A stretch of DNA of 32,923 bases from Phycisphaerae bacterium (GCA_030432035.1 JAUIHO010000030.1:1-32923), one strand, 5' to 3'. Shown: positions 8,401 to 15,780, numbered from the stretch's first letter. Numbers and translations: made by a program. Notes: generated by a model from the sequence alone, not told the origin.

Positions 8401-9434
8401 GCCTTGGCTGCGGTCACGTCTTCGTTGCGCTTGGCGTTGCTGGTGTCGAGTCTATTCGACAAGGCAATCATGCCTTGTTTTTTTATTGCGTCGGCGAGTG
8501 CGTGCGCTTGGGCGGCTTCGTCTCGAAGGGGTGCTAACGTCGCGAGCACCTTGCTGCGGGCGCTGCCGCGCAAGGCGAAACCGAGGACGAGTGTCAAGAC
8601 TGCACCGACGCCGAAGCCGATCCCCGCGCCGGCGAGCAAGGTTGGAAAGTCGGGCGTGGTATGGCCCCACCAACCGCCACCAGCGGCGGCGAGAATGCCA
8701 ATTGCGAAGACCATGAGGCCGGGCGTCGCACCGCGATACATGCGTGCCAAGCCCAGACCGGCCAGACGATCGTTGCCTTCGTGGATCGATTCGATGTGTT
8801 GCTTAAAGCGTTGAACGCCATCGCCGGCGCTGTCGATGGTGGGTGGCGCGGGCGTTTCGCTTTCGTCCGCGGGCGGTTTAACGCGAAACGACTCGACGGT
8901 TTCGCAGGCGATGTGCAGCAAGTCATTGAGTTGTTGGTGTCGCGCCGCCGTGTCTTTATCGAGTTGTTGCTTTTGTTTGGCGATCTCGACCTTCGTCGCT
9001 TCGACGACGTTATCCGCCAGCCAGAGTTCCTGATCGAGCTTTTCTTTGACCTGACCGCCGGCGTCTTGCGCGTCTTTCATCACCTTGGCCCGAGATTTTT
9101 GACGTTTGCCGTCGACGCGCGCCATCTCAGCGGCGTGTGTCGCTTCGATATCCTGCGTGCGCTCCATATAGCGACGGTCACCGATATCGATGAGGCGTTG
9201 GTATCGGCTTTGCAGCTTGCGCGTTAGGCGTTCGTGTCGGCGTTCGGCGCGTTGGGTTTCGCGATCGTGTTCCTGACGCACGTCTTCTTCGGCTTGGTCC
9301 ACCTTTTGGGGGTAGAGCGTTTGCAACGCTTGCAGCCCGGCATATTGCACGTCGCGCGGGTTCTGGCGTCCGTGGTGTGCGGGTTCGGTGGGTGGCATGA
9401 TGCCGCTGGTTGTCGATGGTTCGAGGTCGCTCAT
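5484..9434 (-). CDS. Large FtsK/SpoIIIE-family ATPase of a type VII secretion-like locus
   Basis: This 1316-residue protein is probably the membrane motor of a secretion system. An N-terminal coiled coil (about 20-200, rich in Arg/Glu/Gln) precedes two membrane helices (about 230-250 and 262-286). A second coiled coil follows (about 320-450), then three ATPase-like units. The first (about 520-690) has LIDPVG and FLVIADFP but no P-loop. The second (about 760-1030) is intact, with GKTGSGKSS at about 792-800 and LLIIDEF at about 895-901. The third (about 1085-1316) has a degenerate GQNDDAA loop. Chained FtsK domains resemble EccC/EssC of type VII systems. The intact unit being the middle one is unlike canonical EccC, where the first is active. 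It is the last gene of an operon that begins with a WXG100 protein. Confidence 0.9.
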   Translation of the reverse strand: MSDLEPSTTSGIMPPTEPAHHGRQNPRDVQYAGLQALQTLYPQKVDQAEEDVRQEHDRETQRAERRHERLTRKLQSRYQRLIDIGDRRYMERTQDIEATHAAEMARVDGKRQKSRAKVMKDAQDAGGQVKEKLDQELWLADNVVEATKVEIAKQKQQLDKDTAARHQQLNDLLHIACETVESFRVKPPADESETPAPPTIDSAGDGVQRFKQHIESIHEGNDRLAGLGLARMYRGATPGLMVFAIGILAAAGGGWWGHTTPDFPTLLAGAGIGFGVGAVLTLVLGFALRGSARSKVLATLAPLRDEAAQAHALADAIKKQGMIALSNRLDTSNAKRNEDVTAAKAKYQPKLNRVAMTRKNLLQTVEEKYAQRKREIDERRDLALRPYQTWPETEKPALERRRDRYIRISAAQLAEEQREIDRQRDERIAELHQQWSVAMDALGDLLDRAPAGDERLNHSIEETDWANWQVNHVFLQAVRFGSLDVDFGRVAARFRDDPRLKRERLERMQIPAMLGYPQDGSLLIEYTRDARERANEALHGAIFRILTSVPPGRANLVLIDPVGLGNRFAGFMHLGDYKDALVGGRIWTDKRQIDEQLADLSDHMENVIQKYLRNEFSTIDEYNAQAGELAEPYRFLVIADFPSNFSDEALRRLAGIVANGSRCGVYTLITRDRRLSLPQGADMRDYIARGAHLFFDEHNVEWKDEVLAEFPLTIEPAPDETVITDLMHKVGVAALESGKVEVPFDTIAPDSGDLWTRDSSADLQIPIGRSGATRTQSLTLGKGVAQHVLIAGKTGSGKSSLLHAIITSAAMWYSPKDVEFYLVDFKKGVEFKTYATHALPHARAIAIESDREFGLSVLQKLDDEMNRRGEVFRKAGVQDLTAYRATPDATVMPRTLLIIDEFQIFFTEDDKLAQDAATLLDRLVRQGRAFGMHVILGSQTLGGAMGLARSTMGQMAVRIALQCSEADSQLILDDTNPAARLLSRPGEAIYNDGGGLVENNSPFQTAWLPDRVRDDKLNVVSQRAKEIDAGPPPIVFEGSAPGDLSRNPALTKLLAAPPSQSPREPVIWLGEAIEIKEPTSIHFGRQSGANALIVGQNDDAAAGIVAAAITALHAQTHGTNQTAVYLFNGAGNSDDAGAGIEATIATLGPRGRNVSYRDTAEALNEIAEQVRQRQANDSLAAQPLFVVIHALQKFRSLRKRRDEFGLSITSDDSGPNPAGDLGEILREGPTVGVHVITWCDTPTSVDRTFDRATMGEFDHRVLFQMSASDSSNLIDSPAANRLGPYRGLYYSEEQGVIEKFRPYAVPDGEWLEWLAG

Positions 9435-9488
9435 GTCGCGAGGTATCTTAACCGGGCAGGGCGGTGGGTAAGGGTTGGTTGAGCGGGT

Positions 9489-9701
9489 TTATTCGCAATC
9501 TTTCTTCATATTGAGCAGGCTTTGGCCCATTTGGCCGATGGCTTCAATCGCACCGCGCGTATCGGCGGCCAGCGGCTCGATATGCTCGGAGTCCAAACGG
9601 CGAGCAACGTCGTCGGTCCAATGAGCCTGAGTTTCGCGCCATGCGACTTGCAAGTCTTTGACGGCACGCGTGAGTTTACCTTGACCGGCAGCGATGCTCA
9701 T
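9489..9701 (-). CDS. Small WXG100-like helical protein
   Basis: This 70-residue, all-helical protein has TQAHWTDDVARRLDSEHIEPL in its first half. The HW-x-D-x3-R pattern at a helix break recalls the WXG turn of ESAT-6-like proteins, though it is shorter than the usual 100 residues. Its start codon overlaps the stop of the coiled-coil gene (ATGA at 9698-9701), and the FtsK-like gene starts 54 bp downstream. Position in the operon supports a role as substrate or assembly partner of the ATPase. The WXG100 assignment is an inference from pattern and context only. There is no signal peptide. Confidence 0.7.
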   Translation of the reverse strand: MSIAAGQGKLTRAVKDLQVAWRETQAHWTDDVARRLDSEHIEPLAADTRGAIEAIGQMGQSLLNMKKDCE

Positions 9702-10756
9702 GACGGATCCTCCGATGATGTTGTCGGGCTTGCTTCATGCAGACTGCCGTCGTCGGCCACGGCGTATTCGAATCCGTTGGTGCCTTCGAGTACCAACCAG
9801 CCAAAGGGTAAGTCAAGCACGGCGCGCAGGTCACCGCGCTTGCGTAATAACGCTTCGACAGTGATGGCGGTTAATTCTGGCGGCGCAGTTTCGTCGACGG
9901 TTTCTTGCGCCACGCCGATGTACCAGCCGCTGTCGCCCGCACTGTTGACGGTGGTGCGCGCAAAGAACACACGGCGAGCAGATGGCACGGCGGCGTCGAT
10001 CACGACGATGTCGTCGGGCTCAACGTGCTCGGTTGCATGCGGCGGCGGGTCGAACTGCGGGAGCGTTAAGGGCTGATTGCGATTCCATGTGGGCGCGACG
10101 TCTTCGGGCGGTAGCGCGTCGCGTTCGTCGAGCGGTGGGACCAAACTGAGTAAGCGGTCGCGCTCGGTGATAAGCGATGCCCGCCGCGCGGCTTCGGCGT
10201 CTTGTTCGGCTTGGATTTCGCTGTGATGGCGCGACATCGAAGACAGCGTGCGCTGCGTCGTGGGGCTGGCGCTGGCGACGTTCATGTAGTCTTCGAGCGA
10301 ATCGAGCGCGCGATCGATCAGTGCCGTGGCTTTGGGGACGCCGGTTTCGAGACGGCGCGCGAGGCGCTGGGTTTGGCTTTTGTAGAGGAAGCGTTCTTCT
10401 TCGAGACGGCGCAGCCAAATGCGGATGTTGTTGAGTTTGGTTTCCGATTCTTCGTAACGCGCCTTGGCTTTGGCAAGGGCCTTTTCTTCTTCGAGCGCAG
10501 ATTGCTTGCCGCCGGTGGCCGACTTGTAGAGCTTCTTGTGTTGTACGGCGGCTTTGGCTTGCAGGAGCTGTTCGTAACGCTTGGCGTGTTCGCGCTTCCA
10601 ATACGGTTCGCGGTCGTAACGTAGCCACGTGTTGGCGCGCTGGATTTCCGCCTCGGCTTCGCCCAGCGCGATGCGCGCTTCGTCGGCGAATTCGATGAGT
10701 GACGCACGAAACTTCCTAACGGCGTCGGTGGAATGTACGCGGGCGTATTGGCTCAT
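9698..10756 (-). CDS. Coiled-coil protein of the WXG100/FtsK operon
   Basis: This 352-residue cytoplasmic protein has a long helical region (about 5-225) full of Arg, Glu, Ala and Lys, including AEAEIQRANTWLRYDREPYW and ETKLNNIRIWLRRLEEERF. A proline-rich linker (about 225-265) follows. A compact C-terminal domain has VVIDAAVPSARRVFF, GWYIGVAQE and LRAVLDLPFGWLVL; it is faintly reminiscent of Imm33/DUF2185-type domains, which I cannot confirm. I take the ATG at 10756; the frame extends to a GTG at 10804 inside a G/C hairpin. It sits between the WXG100 gene and the second small helical protein and overlaps the latter by 4 bp. A scaffold or chaperone role is a guess. Confidence 0.75.
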   Translation of the reverse strand: MSQYARVHSTDAVRKFRASLIEFADEARIALGEAEAEIQRANTWLRYDREPYWKREHAKRYEQLLQAKAAVQHKKLYKSATGGKQSALEEEKALAKAKARYEESETKLNNIRIWLRRLEEERFLYKSQTQRLARRLETGVPKATALIDRALDSLEDYMNVASASPTTQRTLSSMSRHHSEIQAEQDAEAARRASLITERDRLLSLVPPLDERDALPPEDVAPTWNRNQPLTLPQFDPPPHATEHVEPDDIVVIDAAVPSARRVFFARTTVNSAGDSGWYIGVAQETVDETAPPELTAITVEALLRKRGDLRAVLDLPFGWLVLEGTNGFEYAVADDGSLHEASPTTSSEDPS

Positions 10757-10778
10757 GGGGCTTGCGTGTGTTGATGTC

Positions 10779-10801
10779 CCCCACCCCCAGAGGGGGCGGG
10801 G
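10779..10801. repeat. C-rich/G-rich hairpin repeat
   Basis: CCCCACCCCC, loop AGA, GGGGGCGGGG: 9 of 10 positions pair. It lies 23 bp upstream of the coiled-coil gene's ATG, in its leader, and has the same design as the hairpin at 19142-19164. Confidence 0.6.
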
Positions 10802-10817
10802 CACCCGGCTCTGTTCT

Positions 10818-10845
10818 GCGCTGTGGCACCGGTTTGTAACCGGTG
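10818..10845 (+). repeat. ACCGGTT hairpin repeat, copy 1
   Basis: GCTGTGG followed by a perfect 8-bp stem (CACCGGTT, loop TGT, AACCGGTG). Two further copies lie at 20362-20389 and 20482-20509. This copy begins 4 bp after the WXG100 stop codon, inside the secretion-like operon, where it could shape the mRNA end or attenuate transcription. Confidence 0.8.
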
Positions 10846-10849
10846 GTTT

Positions 10850-11122
10850 CTACCGTTGACCTAGGTACTCCTCAATATGCGCGGCTTTCTTAAGTAGAAA
10901 CGAAATATGATCCTGGCTGGCGAGCGAAAACCGTTGCAACACTTTGACCGTCTGGTCGAACTCTTCCGAGAACTTGCGCTGCTCCTGATCGCGCCAGGAT
11001 TGCTCCAGCGCGTTGAGCCGCGCCTTGAGGCCGGACGTCAGCGTGCCGAGGTCTTCATTGAAGCGCGTCAGGTCGCGGGCAAACCGTCGAAGCTCGGTTG
11101 GATCTACGTGGGCTTTTCCCAT
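10850..11122 (-). CDS. WXG100-family (ESAT-6-like) protein
   Basis: This 90-residue, two-helix protein has the length of the WXG100 family. Helix one is about 7-42 and helix two about 50-88, joined at LEQSWRDQEQRKFSEEF, where Trp-Arg-Asp replaces the usual Trp-x-Gly turn. The conserved hydrophobic/aromatic position (F) follows as in family members. It is probably secreted or acts as an adaptor for the FtsK-like ATPase. I chose the ATG at 11122 because GGGAG precedes it; the frame extends upstream to 11203 without support. It is the first gene of the operon and is transcribed divergently from the DUF4178 gene. A C-terminal export signal is not evident (ends EEYLGQR). Confidence 0.82.
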   Translation of the reverse strand: MGKAHVDPTELRRFARDLTRFNEDLGTLTSGLKARLNALEQSWRDQEQRKFSEEFDQTVKVLQRFSLASQDHISFLLKKAAHIEEYLGQR

Positions 11123-11483
11123 TGGGTACTCCCGAGTTTGAATAATTGGCGTGATAACATCATCGGACGGGCATCGCTCGCTGCCTCCGACGCATATCTT
11201 CATTCTACGCCAACCGATTACCCGAGGTGATCTCGCATGCGAGAAACCTGCCGTCGCAGCCCGTTATACGGAATGCGGGCCGAACCATCGGTACATCGCA
11301 TTGACTTGGTGATTTCCCTTCGCGGGCAGCCTGTGATGACAACGATGCAGATGTTGCCGACGGGATGGGCACGAGTGCGGTTCAGCGTGGCGAGTGAACT
11401 GCCGATGCATGAAAATCGGCGGGGTTCACAGCGACAGCAACGGGCCATAGGATATCGGACGACCTATCTGGAGAGATGTGTGC
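11123..11483. promoter_or_regulatory. Divergent intergenic region with 14-bp palindrome
   Basis: This 361-bp gap separates the WXG100 operon from the DUF4178 operon and must hold at least two promoters; I could not place convincing -35/-10 pairs. It contains a perfect palindrome, TCTCGCATGCGAGA, at 11231-11244, a candidate operator. Open frames here on both strands have no recognisable protein features. Confidence 0.4.
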
Positions 11484-13553
11484 ATGTTCTGTCCCTCTTG
11501 CGGCGGACAAATTGAGGCCGACCGACGCTTCGCCAAGCTCGTCGTCTGTCAATATTGTGAATCGGCGGTGCTGCTAGACGAGAAAGCGGCACGCGTTGCT
11601 GGCAAGATGGCGGTCCTGGCACAAACGCCCAGCGAGCTGTTCGTGGGCGGCACCGGCGTGTTGCTGAATCGCAACTTTCGCGTTCTGGGGCGCGTGCGCT
11701 ACGGCTATGAGCGCGGTTTCTGGGATGAGTGGTATCTTGCGTTCGACGACGGCTCGACGACGTGGATCAGCGAAGACGAAAACAACTTTTCGCTCGAAAC
11801 CTACGAAGACGCCGACGTGCCGGTCGAATACGCCGAGGCTTATCCCGGTCAGAATCTAACGCTCGGCGAAACAACCTTTCATATCGATGAAAAAGGCGTT
11901 GCGATCTGTGAAGGTGGCGAAGGGCAGTTGCCGTTCCCGATTGTCTCGGGCGAGAAGGTACCATTTCTCGATCTGAGCATGGGCGACAAGTTCGCTACGG
12001 TCGAATACGACTTGGAAGATCAGACCACGCGTATCTTCCGCGGTCGTCGGCTCGATATCCGCGACGTACAGATGGATATGACCGCCGAAGAAGCGGGTGT
12101 GTATGCGAGCGGTGGTTTAAAAGCCGAACGCGCCGCGACCGATGGTCGGCGCGAACGCATCACGGTGACGGGCGAGCGCAGCCGCAGCGTGAACTGCGTG
12201 TGTTGCGGCGCGCCGATGAATATTCCGGATCAGGCGGGCGATACGATTGCCTGCGAATATTGTGGCGCGGAGACCGACCTGCGCACGCGGCGTGTCGATT
12301 GCCCGAACTGCGACGCCAGCGTGGCGGTTCACAGCCGCGAAGCGATGAGCGTCGTCTGCCCGCAATGTCATAAGAATTTGAATGTGTCGCGCACGGAAGC
12401 GACGGTGCTCGATCTGGCGGTACAGGTGGATCGACCGGCCGTGCCGTTTCGCATGGGCCAAAAGGGCACGTTGCGCGGCGTCGAGTACACGATTGTCGGC
12501 CACGTACGTTACGTCGAGCGCGACGAGGGTGTGTATCGAAGCGATGAGTTTCTGATGTATAGCGACGAGGTCGGCTATCAATGGCTGATCTTTGAGAACA
12601 ATCACTTCTCGTTTTGTCGCGAGTTGGACGAACGACCTGCCGGTTTTGAGCCGCGCATCGCGCAGGCCAAGCAGAGCTTTTCGTTTCTCGGTAAGAAGTG
12701 GCGCGTATTCGAACACGGCTACAGCGAAGTCGAATGGGTCGAAGGCGAATTGCCATGGGTCGCGCAGATCGGCGATCAGAACTACTACATGGATGCGGTG
12801 AGTCCGCCGTATCTGTTAACGGCCGAGTGGACCGACACGGAGATGGAGTGGTACGAAGCCGAGTACGTCCAACGCAAGGAGATTTGCGACGGCTTCGGCA
12901 TCGATCCCGATACGATCTATAAGCCCATCGGCGTGGCGCCGCATCAACCGTTCGAGCGAAGTGCGTTTCGCAAACAGGCACGCTGGGTGATGTGGGCGTC
13001 GGTGCTGATGTTCGGCGGGCTGACGTGTAACGCGATCGGCAAGGCCGGTAACGAAATCAGTAGCATGACCGTGTCGCCGCAGGAGTATGCGAGCGAGTAT
13101 CTGACCGAGTCGTTTTTGGTGCGCGAGAAAGACAGCCTGTGCGAAGCCGTCTTCGAATCGCAGGTGGATAACTCGTGGGAATACTTCGACGTCGCCGTGG
13201 TGAATGAGAATGATGAGGCCGTGGTCGATTTCTCGGTCACCATCTCTTATTACCACGGTTACGACGACGGTCACTGGACCGAAGGCAGCCGCAAAGAACG
13301 CGTGCCGTTTAAGCTGGCCGATGAAGGCAAATATCGGTTGCTGCTTCAGGGGCAGGCGGGTAGCGGTGCGAATCCTGTTCCGGGCGCGGGTTACCCGGTG
13401 TCGATTCGGATCAAGGAAGGAATCGAGCTGGCGCGGTATTATTTGGCGATTGCGATCTTCGCATTTTCGTGGATTTGCATCGAATGGTTCCGCAAGCACA
13501 GCTTTGAAGCCACGCGTTGGAAAGAAAGCGACGCGGCGGATGATGACGATTAG
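11484..13553 (+). CDS. Zinc-ribbon/DUF4178 double-domain membrane protein
   Basis: This 689-residue protein begins with a zinc ribbon (Cys 3, 6, 22 and 25). A first DUF4178 domain spans about 52-190 (GGTGVLLNRNFRVLGRVRY, ending in a WISEDENNFSLE block). Four more CxxC knuckles follow at about 235-305. A second DUF4178 domain covers about 320-470 (RMGQKGTLRGVEYTIVGHV, WLIFENNHFSF). Membrane helices lie at about 498-516 and 648-668, enclosing a folded extracytoplasmic segment, and the tail is acidic. I chose the ATG at 11484 because GGAGAG lies 8 bases ahead; a GTG at 11478 is too close to it. DUF4178 proteins recur beside DUF350 and spermidine-synthase-like genes, as here. Biochemical role is unknown. 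Confidence 0.88.
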   Translation: MFCPSCGGQIEADRRFAKLVVCQYCESAVLLDEKAARVAGKMAVLAQTPSELFVGGTGVLLNRNFRVLGRVRYGYERGFWDEWYLAFDDGSTTWISEDENNFSLETYEDADVPVEYAEAYPGQNLTLGETTFHIDEKGVAICEGGEGQLPFPIVSGEKVPFLDLSMGDKFATVEYDLEDQTTRIFRGRRLDIRDVQMDMTAEEAGVYASGGLKAERAATDGRRERITVTGERSRSVNCVCCGAPMNIPDQAGDTIACEYCGAETDLRTRRVDCPNCDASVAVHSREAMSVVCPQCHKNLNVSRTEATVLDLAVQVDRPAVPFRMGQKGTLRGVEYTIVGHVRYVERDEGVYRSDEFLMYSDEVGYQWLIFENNHFSFCRELDERPAGFEPRIAQAKQSFSFLGKKWRVFEHGYSEVEWVEGELPWVAQIGDQNYYMDAVSPPYLLTAEWTDTEMEWYEAEYVQRKEICDGFGIDPDTIYKPIGVAPHQPFERSAFRKQARWVMWASVLMFGGLTCNAIGKAGNEISSMTVSPQEYASEYLTESFLVREKDSLCEAVFESQVDNSWEYFDVAVVNENDEAVVDFSVTISYYHGYDDGHWTEGSRKERVPFKLADEGKYRLLLQGQAGSGANPVPGAGYPVSIRIKEGIELARYYLAIAIFAFSWICIEWFRKHSFEATRWKESDAADDDD

Positions 13554-13597
13554 TGCAACGGCACGCGACCCGCGTGCACGCAGATAAGGAGTTTGTT

Positions 13598-13807
13598 ATG
13601 AACAAGGGCACAGCCATACTCGGTGCCGTCATGGGTACCTTGCTAATGGGGTCGGTGTACGCCAGCACCAAAGGCATCGGCGTACCGCAGCCGGATAAGG
13701 AACCGCCCAGTATTCGCGAAGGATCGACGGCGGGGCGGATCAATCGTTCCGGCCATCACGGTACGCGCTTTTTCCTGATCGGTGGCGGACCGTTCTACGG
13801 AAAGTAA
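13598..13807 (+). CDS. Small exported or membrane-anchored protein
   Basis: This 69-residue protein has a signal-like helix (AILGAVMGTLLMGSVYAST, about 6-23), then a proline-rich polar stretch and a C-terminal GHHGTRFFLIGGGPFYGK with several glycines and aromatics. The start at 13598 has AAGGAG seven bases ahead. It is not recognised. In other bacteria, operons with DUF4178, DUF350 and aminopropyltransferase genes also carry a small exported protein, so a partner role in that complex is likely. Cleavage after VYA is possible. Confidence 0.7.
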   Translation: MNKGTAILGAVMGTLLMGSVYASTKGIGVPQPDKEPPSIREGSTAGRINRSGHHGTRFFLIGGGPFYGK

Positions 13808-13837
13808 TGCACAAAGGGCACATGAGAGGAACTGAAA

Positions 13838-14092
13838 ATGCCTGATTTTATCATTAAGGAACTATGGGCGCTGGTACCGACGGTGATTTACTTTGCCGTC
13901 TCGCTCGTCATGTTCGGCATCAGCATCTGGCTGATGGAGAAGTTGTGCCCATTTTCGATTCGAAAAGAGATCGAAGAAGATCAGAATACCTCGCTCGGTA
14001 TTTTGATGGGGGCTGCCCTGATCGCATTGGCGATCGTGATCGCGTCTGTGATCAGCAGTGAATCGGCGGCATCGCCTGTCGTCGCACCCTAA
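13838..14092 (+). CDS. DUF350 family membrane protein
   Basis: This 84-residue protein has two strongly hydrophobic helices, about 9-32 (LVPTVIYFAVSLVMFGISIW) and about 55-75 (LGILMGAALIALAIVIASVI), with a basic-acidic loop RKEIEEDQNTS between. The pattern and loop match DUF350 (as in E. coli YjfL). A GAGAGGA ribosome-binding site is seven bases ahead of the ATG. It lies between the small exported protein and the aminopropyltransferase, with gaps of 30 and 12 bp, so the four genes form one operon. Confidence 0.82.
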   Translation: MPDFIIKELWALVPTVIYFAVSLVMFGISIWLMEKLCPFSIRKEIEEDQNTSLGILMGAALIALAIVIASVISSESAASPVVAP

Positions 14093-14104
14093 GACGCAAC
14101 GCCA

Positions 14105-15676
14105 GTGCAGCAAACCCAACCAACCGACTCGGCGACCACATCGCGGCGCGGCGCGCTGCTGGTGGTCGCCGTTTTTTTGGCGGCCACGTGCGGTCTCGTT
14201 TACGAACTGGTCGCCGGCACGCTCTCCAGCTATCTGCTGGGCGATTCGATCACGCAGTTTTCACTCGTCATCGGCGTCTTTCTGACGGCGATGGGCATCG
14301 GCTCGTTCCTGTCGCGGTTTGTGACGCGCGATCTGGTCGCGTGGTTCATCTTTATCGAAGTAGCCGTCGGCGTGACGGGCGGGCTGGCGGCGCTAATCGG
14401 CTTTGCAGCGTTTAGTTACACCGAGCTATACGAGCCGATTCTGTTTGGGCTGGTGCTGATCATCGGCACGCTGGTCGGCCTCGAAATACCGCTCGTCGTG
14501 CGCATACTCAAAGAGGTGACGTCGCTGCGCGTGACGCTCGCGAATGTGCTCTCGGCGGATTACGTCGGTGCGTTGTTTGCGTCGATCGCGTTTCCGTTTG
14601 CGCTGCTGCCCCACTTGGGGTTGGTGCGTGCGGGGTTAGTGGCGGGCTTAGCCAACGTCTGGGTTGGCGGGTTGTTGCTATTGGTATTTAAGAAGGGAGT
14701 GGGGCCGCGCCGCAAACCGTTAGCTGCCGTCACGATTTTTGCGACAGTCCTTCTGATCGCTGCCGTCATCTTTAGTGGCCGTTTTGTTAAGCACTTTGAA
14801 AGCCGGCTCTATCAGGATGAGATCATTCTCGCCAAGACGACGAAGACCGGCGCGCGGATGATTGTCACGCGGTGGCGCGACGACATTCGCCTGTTTCTCA
14901 ACGGTCACCTGCAGTTTTCCAGCATCGATGAATATCGCTATCACGAGGCGTTGGTGCATCCGCCGATGGCCGCAGCGCGACAGCGCGAACGCGTGTTGAT
15001 TCTCGGCGGTGGCGACGGCTTGGCCGCGCGGTTGGTGTTGCAATATCCGGAAGTGAAGCGCATCGACATCGTCGATCTCGACCCCGATGTGACGCGCTAC
15101 TTTCGCGACAACGTGTTGCTGGCATCGATCAACGATAAGAGTTTGAGCGACCCGCGTGTGCACGTTATCAATCAGGATGCGTTTACGTTTTTGCAACAAA
15201 CGCACGAGATGTTTGATGTGGTGTTGATCGACCTGCCCGATCCGTCGGCGGCTGGTTTGAGCAAGTTATATTCCGAAGTGTTCTACGGGCTCGTGGGGCG
15301 TCACTTGCGGGCCGGTGGCACGATGAGTTGTCAGTGTACGAGCCCGTTTCGGGCGCGCTCGGCGTTTTGGTGCATCATCCACACGGCGTCGGCGGCGCGT
15401 TGGGGGCCGGAAAACACGACGCGGTTTGAAGTACGGCCATACCACACGCTGGTGCCGACGTTCGGTACGTGGGGCTTTATGTTGGCGGGGACCGACCTGC
15501 CCGAGCGCGTGGCGTTGCCCGAGTCGTTACAACCCAAGTATCTCACGCCGCCGGTGTTGCAGGCGTGCTTTGTCTTCCCGCCGGATATGAGCGAAGTCGA
15601 AACGCCCATCAACGGGTTGGATCAACCGATCGTGTTTGAGTTGTATCGCAAGGGGTATCATCAATATTTGAATTGA
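14105..15676 (+). CDS. Membrane-anchored polyamine aminopropyltransferase (spermidine-synthase-like)
   Basis: This 523-residue protein combines a multi-helix N-terminal membrane domain (about 15-220) with a C-terminal Rossmann methyltransferase-fold domain. Visible landmarks are the nucleotide-binding ILGGGDG (about 299-305), the acidic VDLDPDV (about 321-327) and the active-site gate LIDLPDPS (about 373-380). These match spermidine synthases, which move an aminopropyl group from decarboxylated S-adenosylmethionine to a polyamine. It starts at a GTG with a weak ribosome-binding site, 12 bp after the DUF350 stop. Soluble SpeE has about 290 residues; the long membrane half is typical of the DUF350/DUF4178-associated type. 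Its acceptor may be a lipid, peptide or polyamine at the membrane and is not known. Confidence 0.9.
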   Translation: MQQTQPTDSATTSRRGALLVVAVFLAATCGLVYELVAGTLSSYLLGDSITQFSLVIGVFLTAMGIGSFLSRFVTRDLVAWFIFIEVAVGVTGGLAALIGFAAFSYTELYEPILFGLVLIIGTLVGLEIPLVVRILKEVTSLRVTLANVLSADYVGALFASIAFPFALLPHLGLVRAGLVAGLANVWVGGLLLLVFKKGVGPRRKPLAAVTIFATVLLIAAVIFSGRFVKHFESRLYQDEIILAKTTKTGARMIVTRWRDDIRLFLNGHLQFSSIDEYRYHEALVHPPMAAARQRERVLILGGGDGLAARLVLQYPEVKRIDIVDLDPDVTRYFRDNVLLASINDKSLSDPRVHVINQDAFTFLQQTHEMFDVVLIDLPDPSAAGLSKLYSEVFYGLVGRHLRAGGTMSCQCTSPFRARSAFWCIIHTASAARWGPENTTRFEVRPYHTLVPTFGTWGFMLAGTDLPERVALPESLQPKYLTPPVLQACFVFPPDMSEVETPINGLDQPIVFELYRKGYHQYLN

Positions 15677-15780
15677 GCATTTGGTGCGTCAGGGGTGCAT
15701 CCTACGCGGCAACTTGCGAAGGGCTGCCGTTCCGCCCAACATAACCGCAGATTCAATACCCGATTTGAAAGGACCGAGCG

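Noticed and set aside
11237..11515. 92-codon plus-strand frame overlapping the DUF4178 start
   Set aside because: No protein-like pattern, no good ribosome-binding site, and it conflicts with the well-supported gene at 11484.
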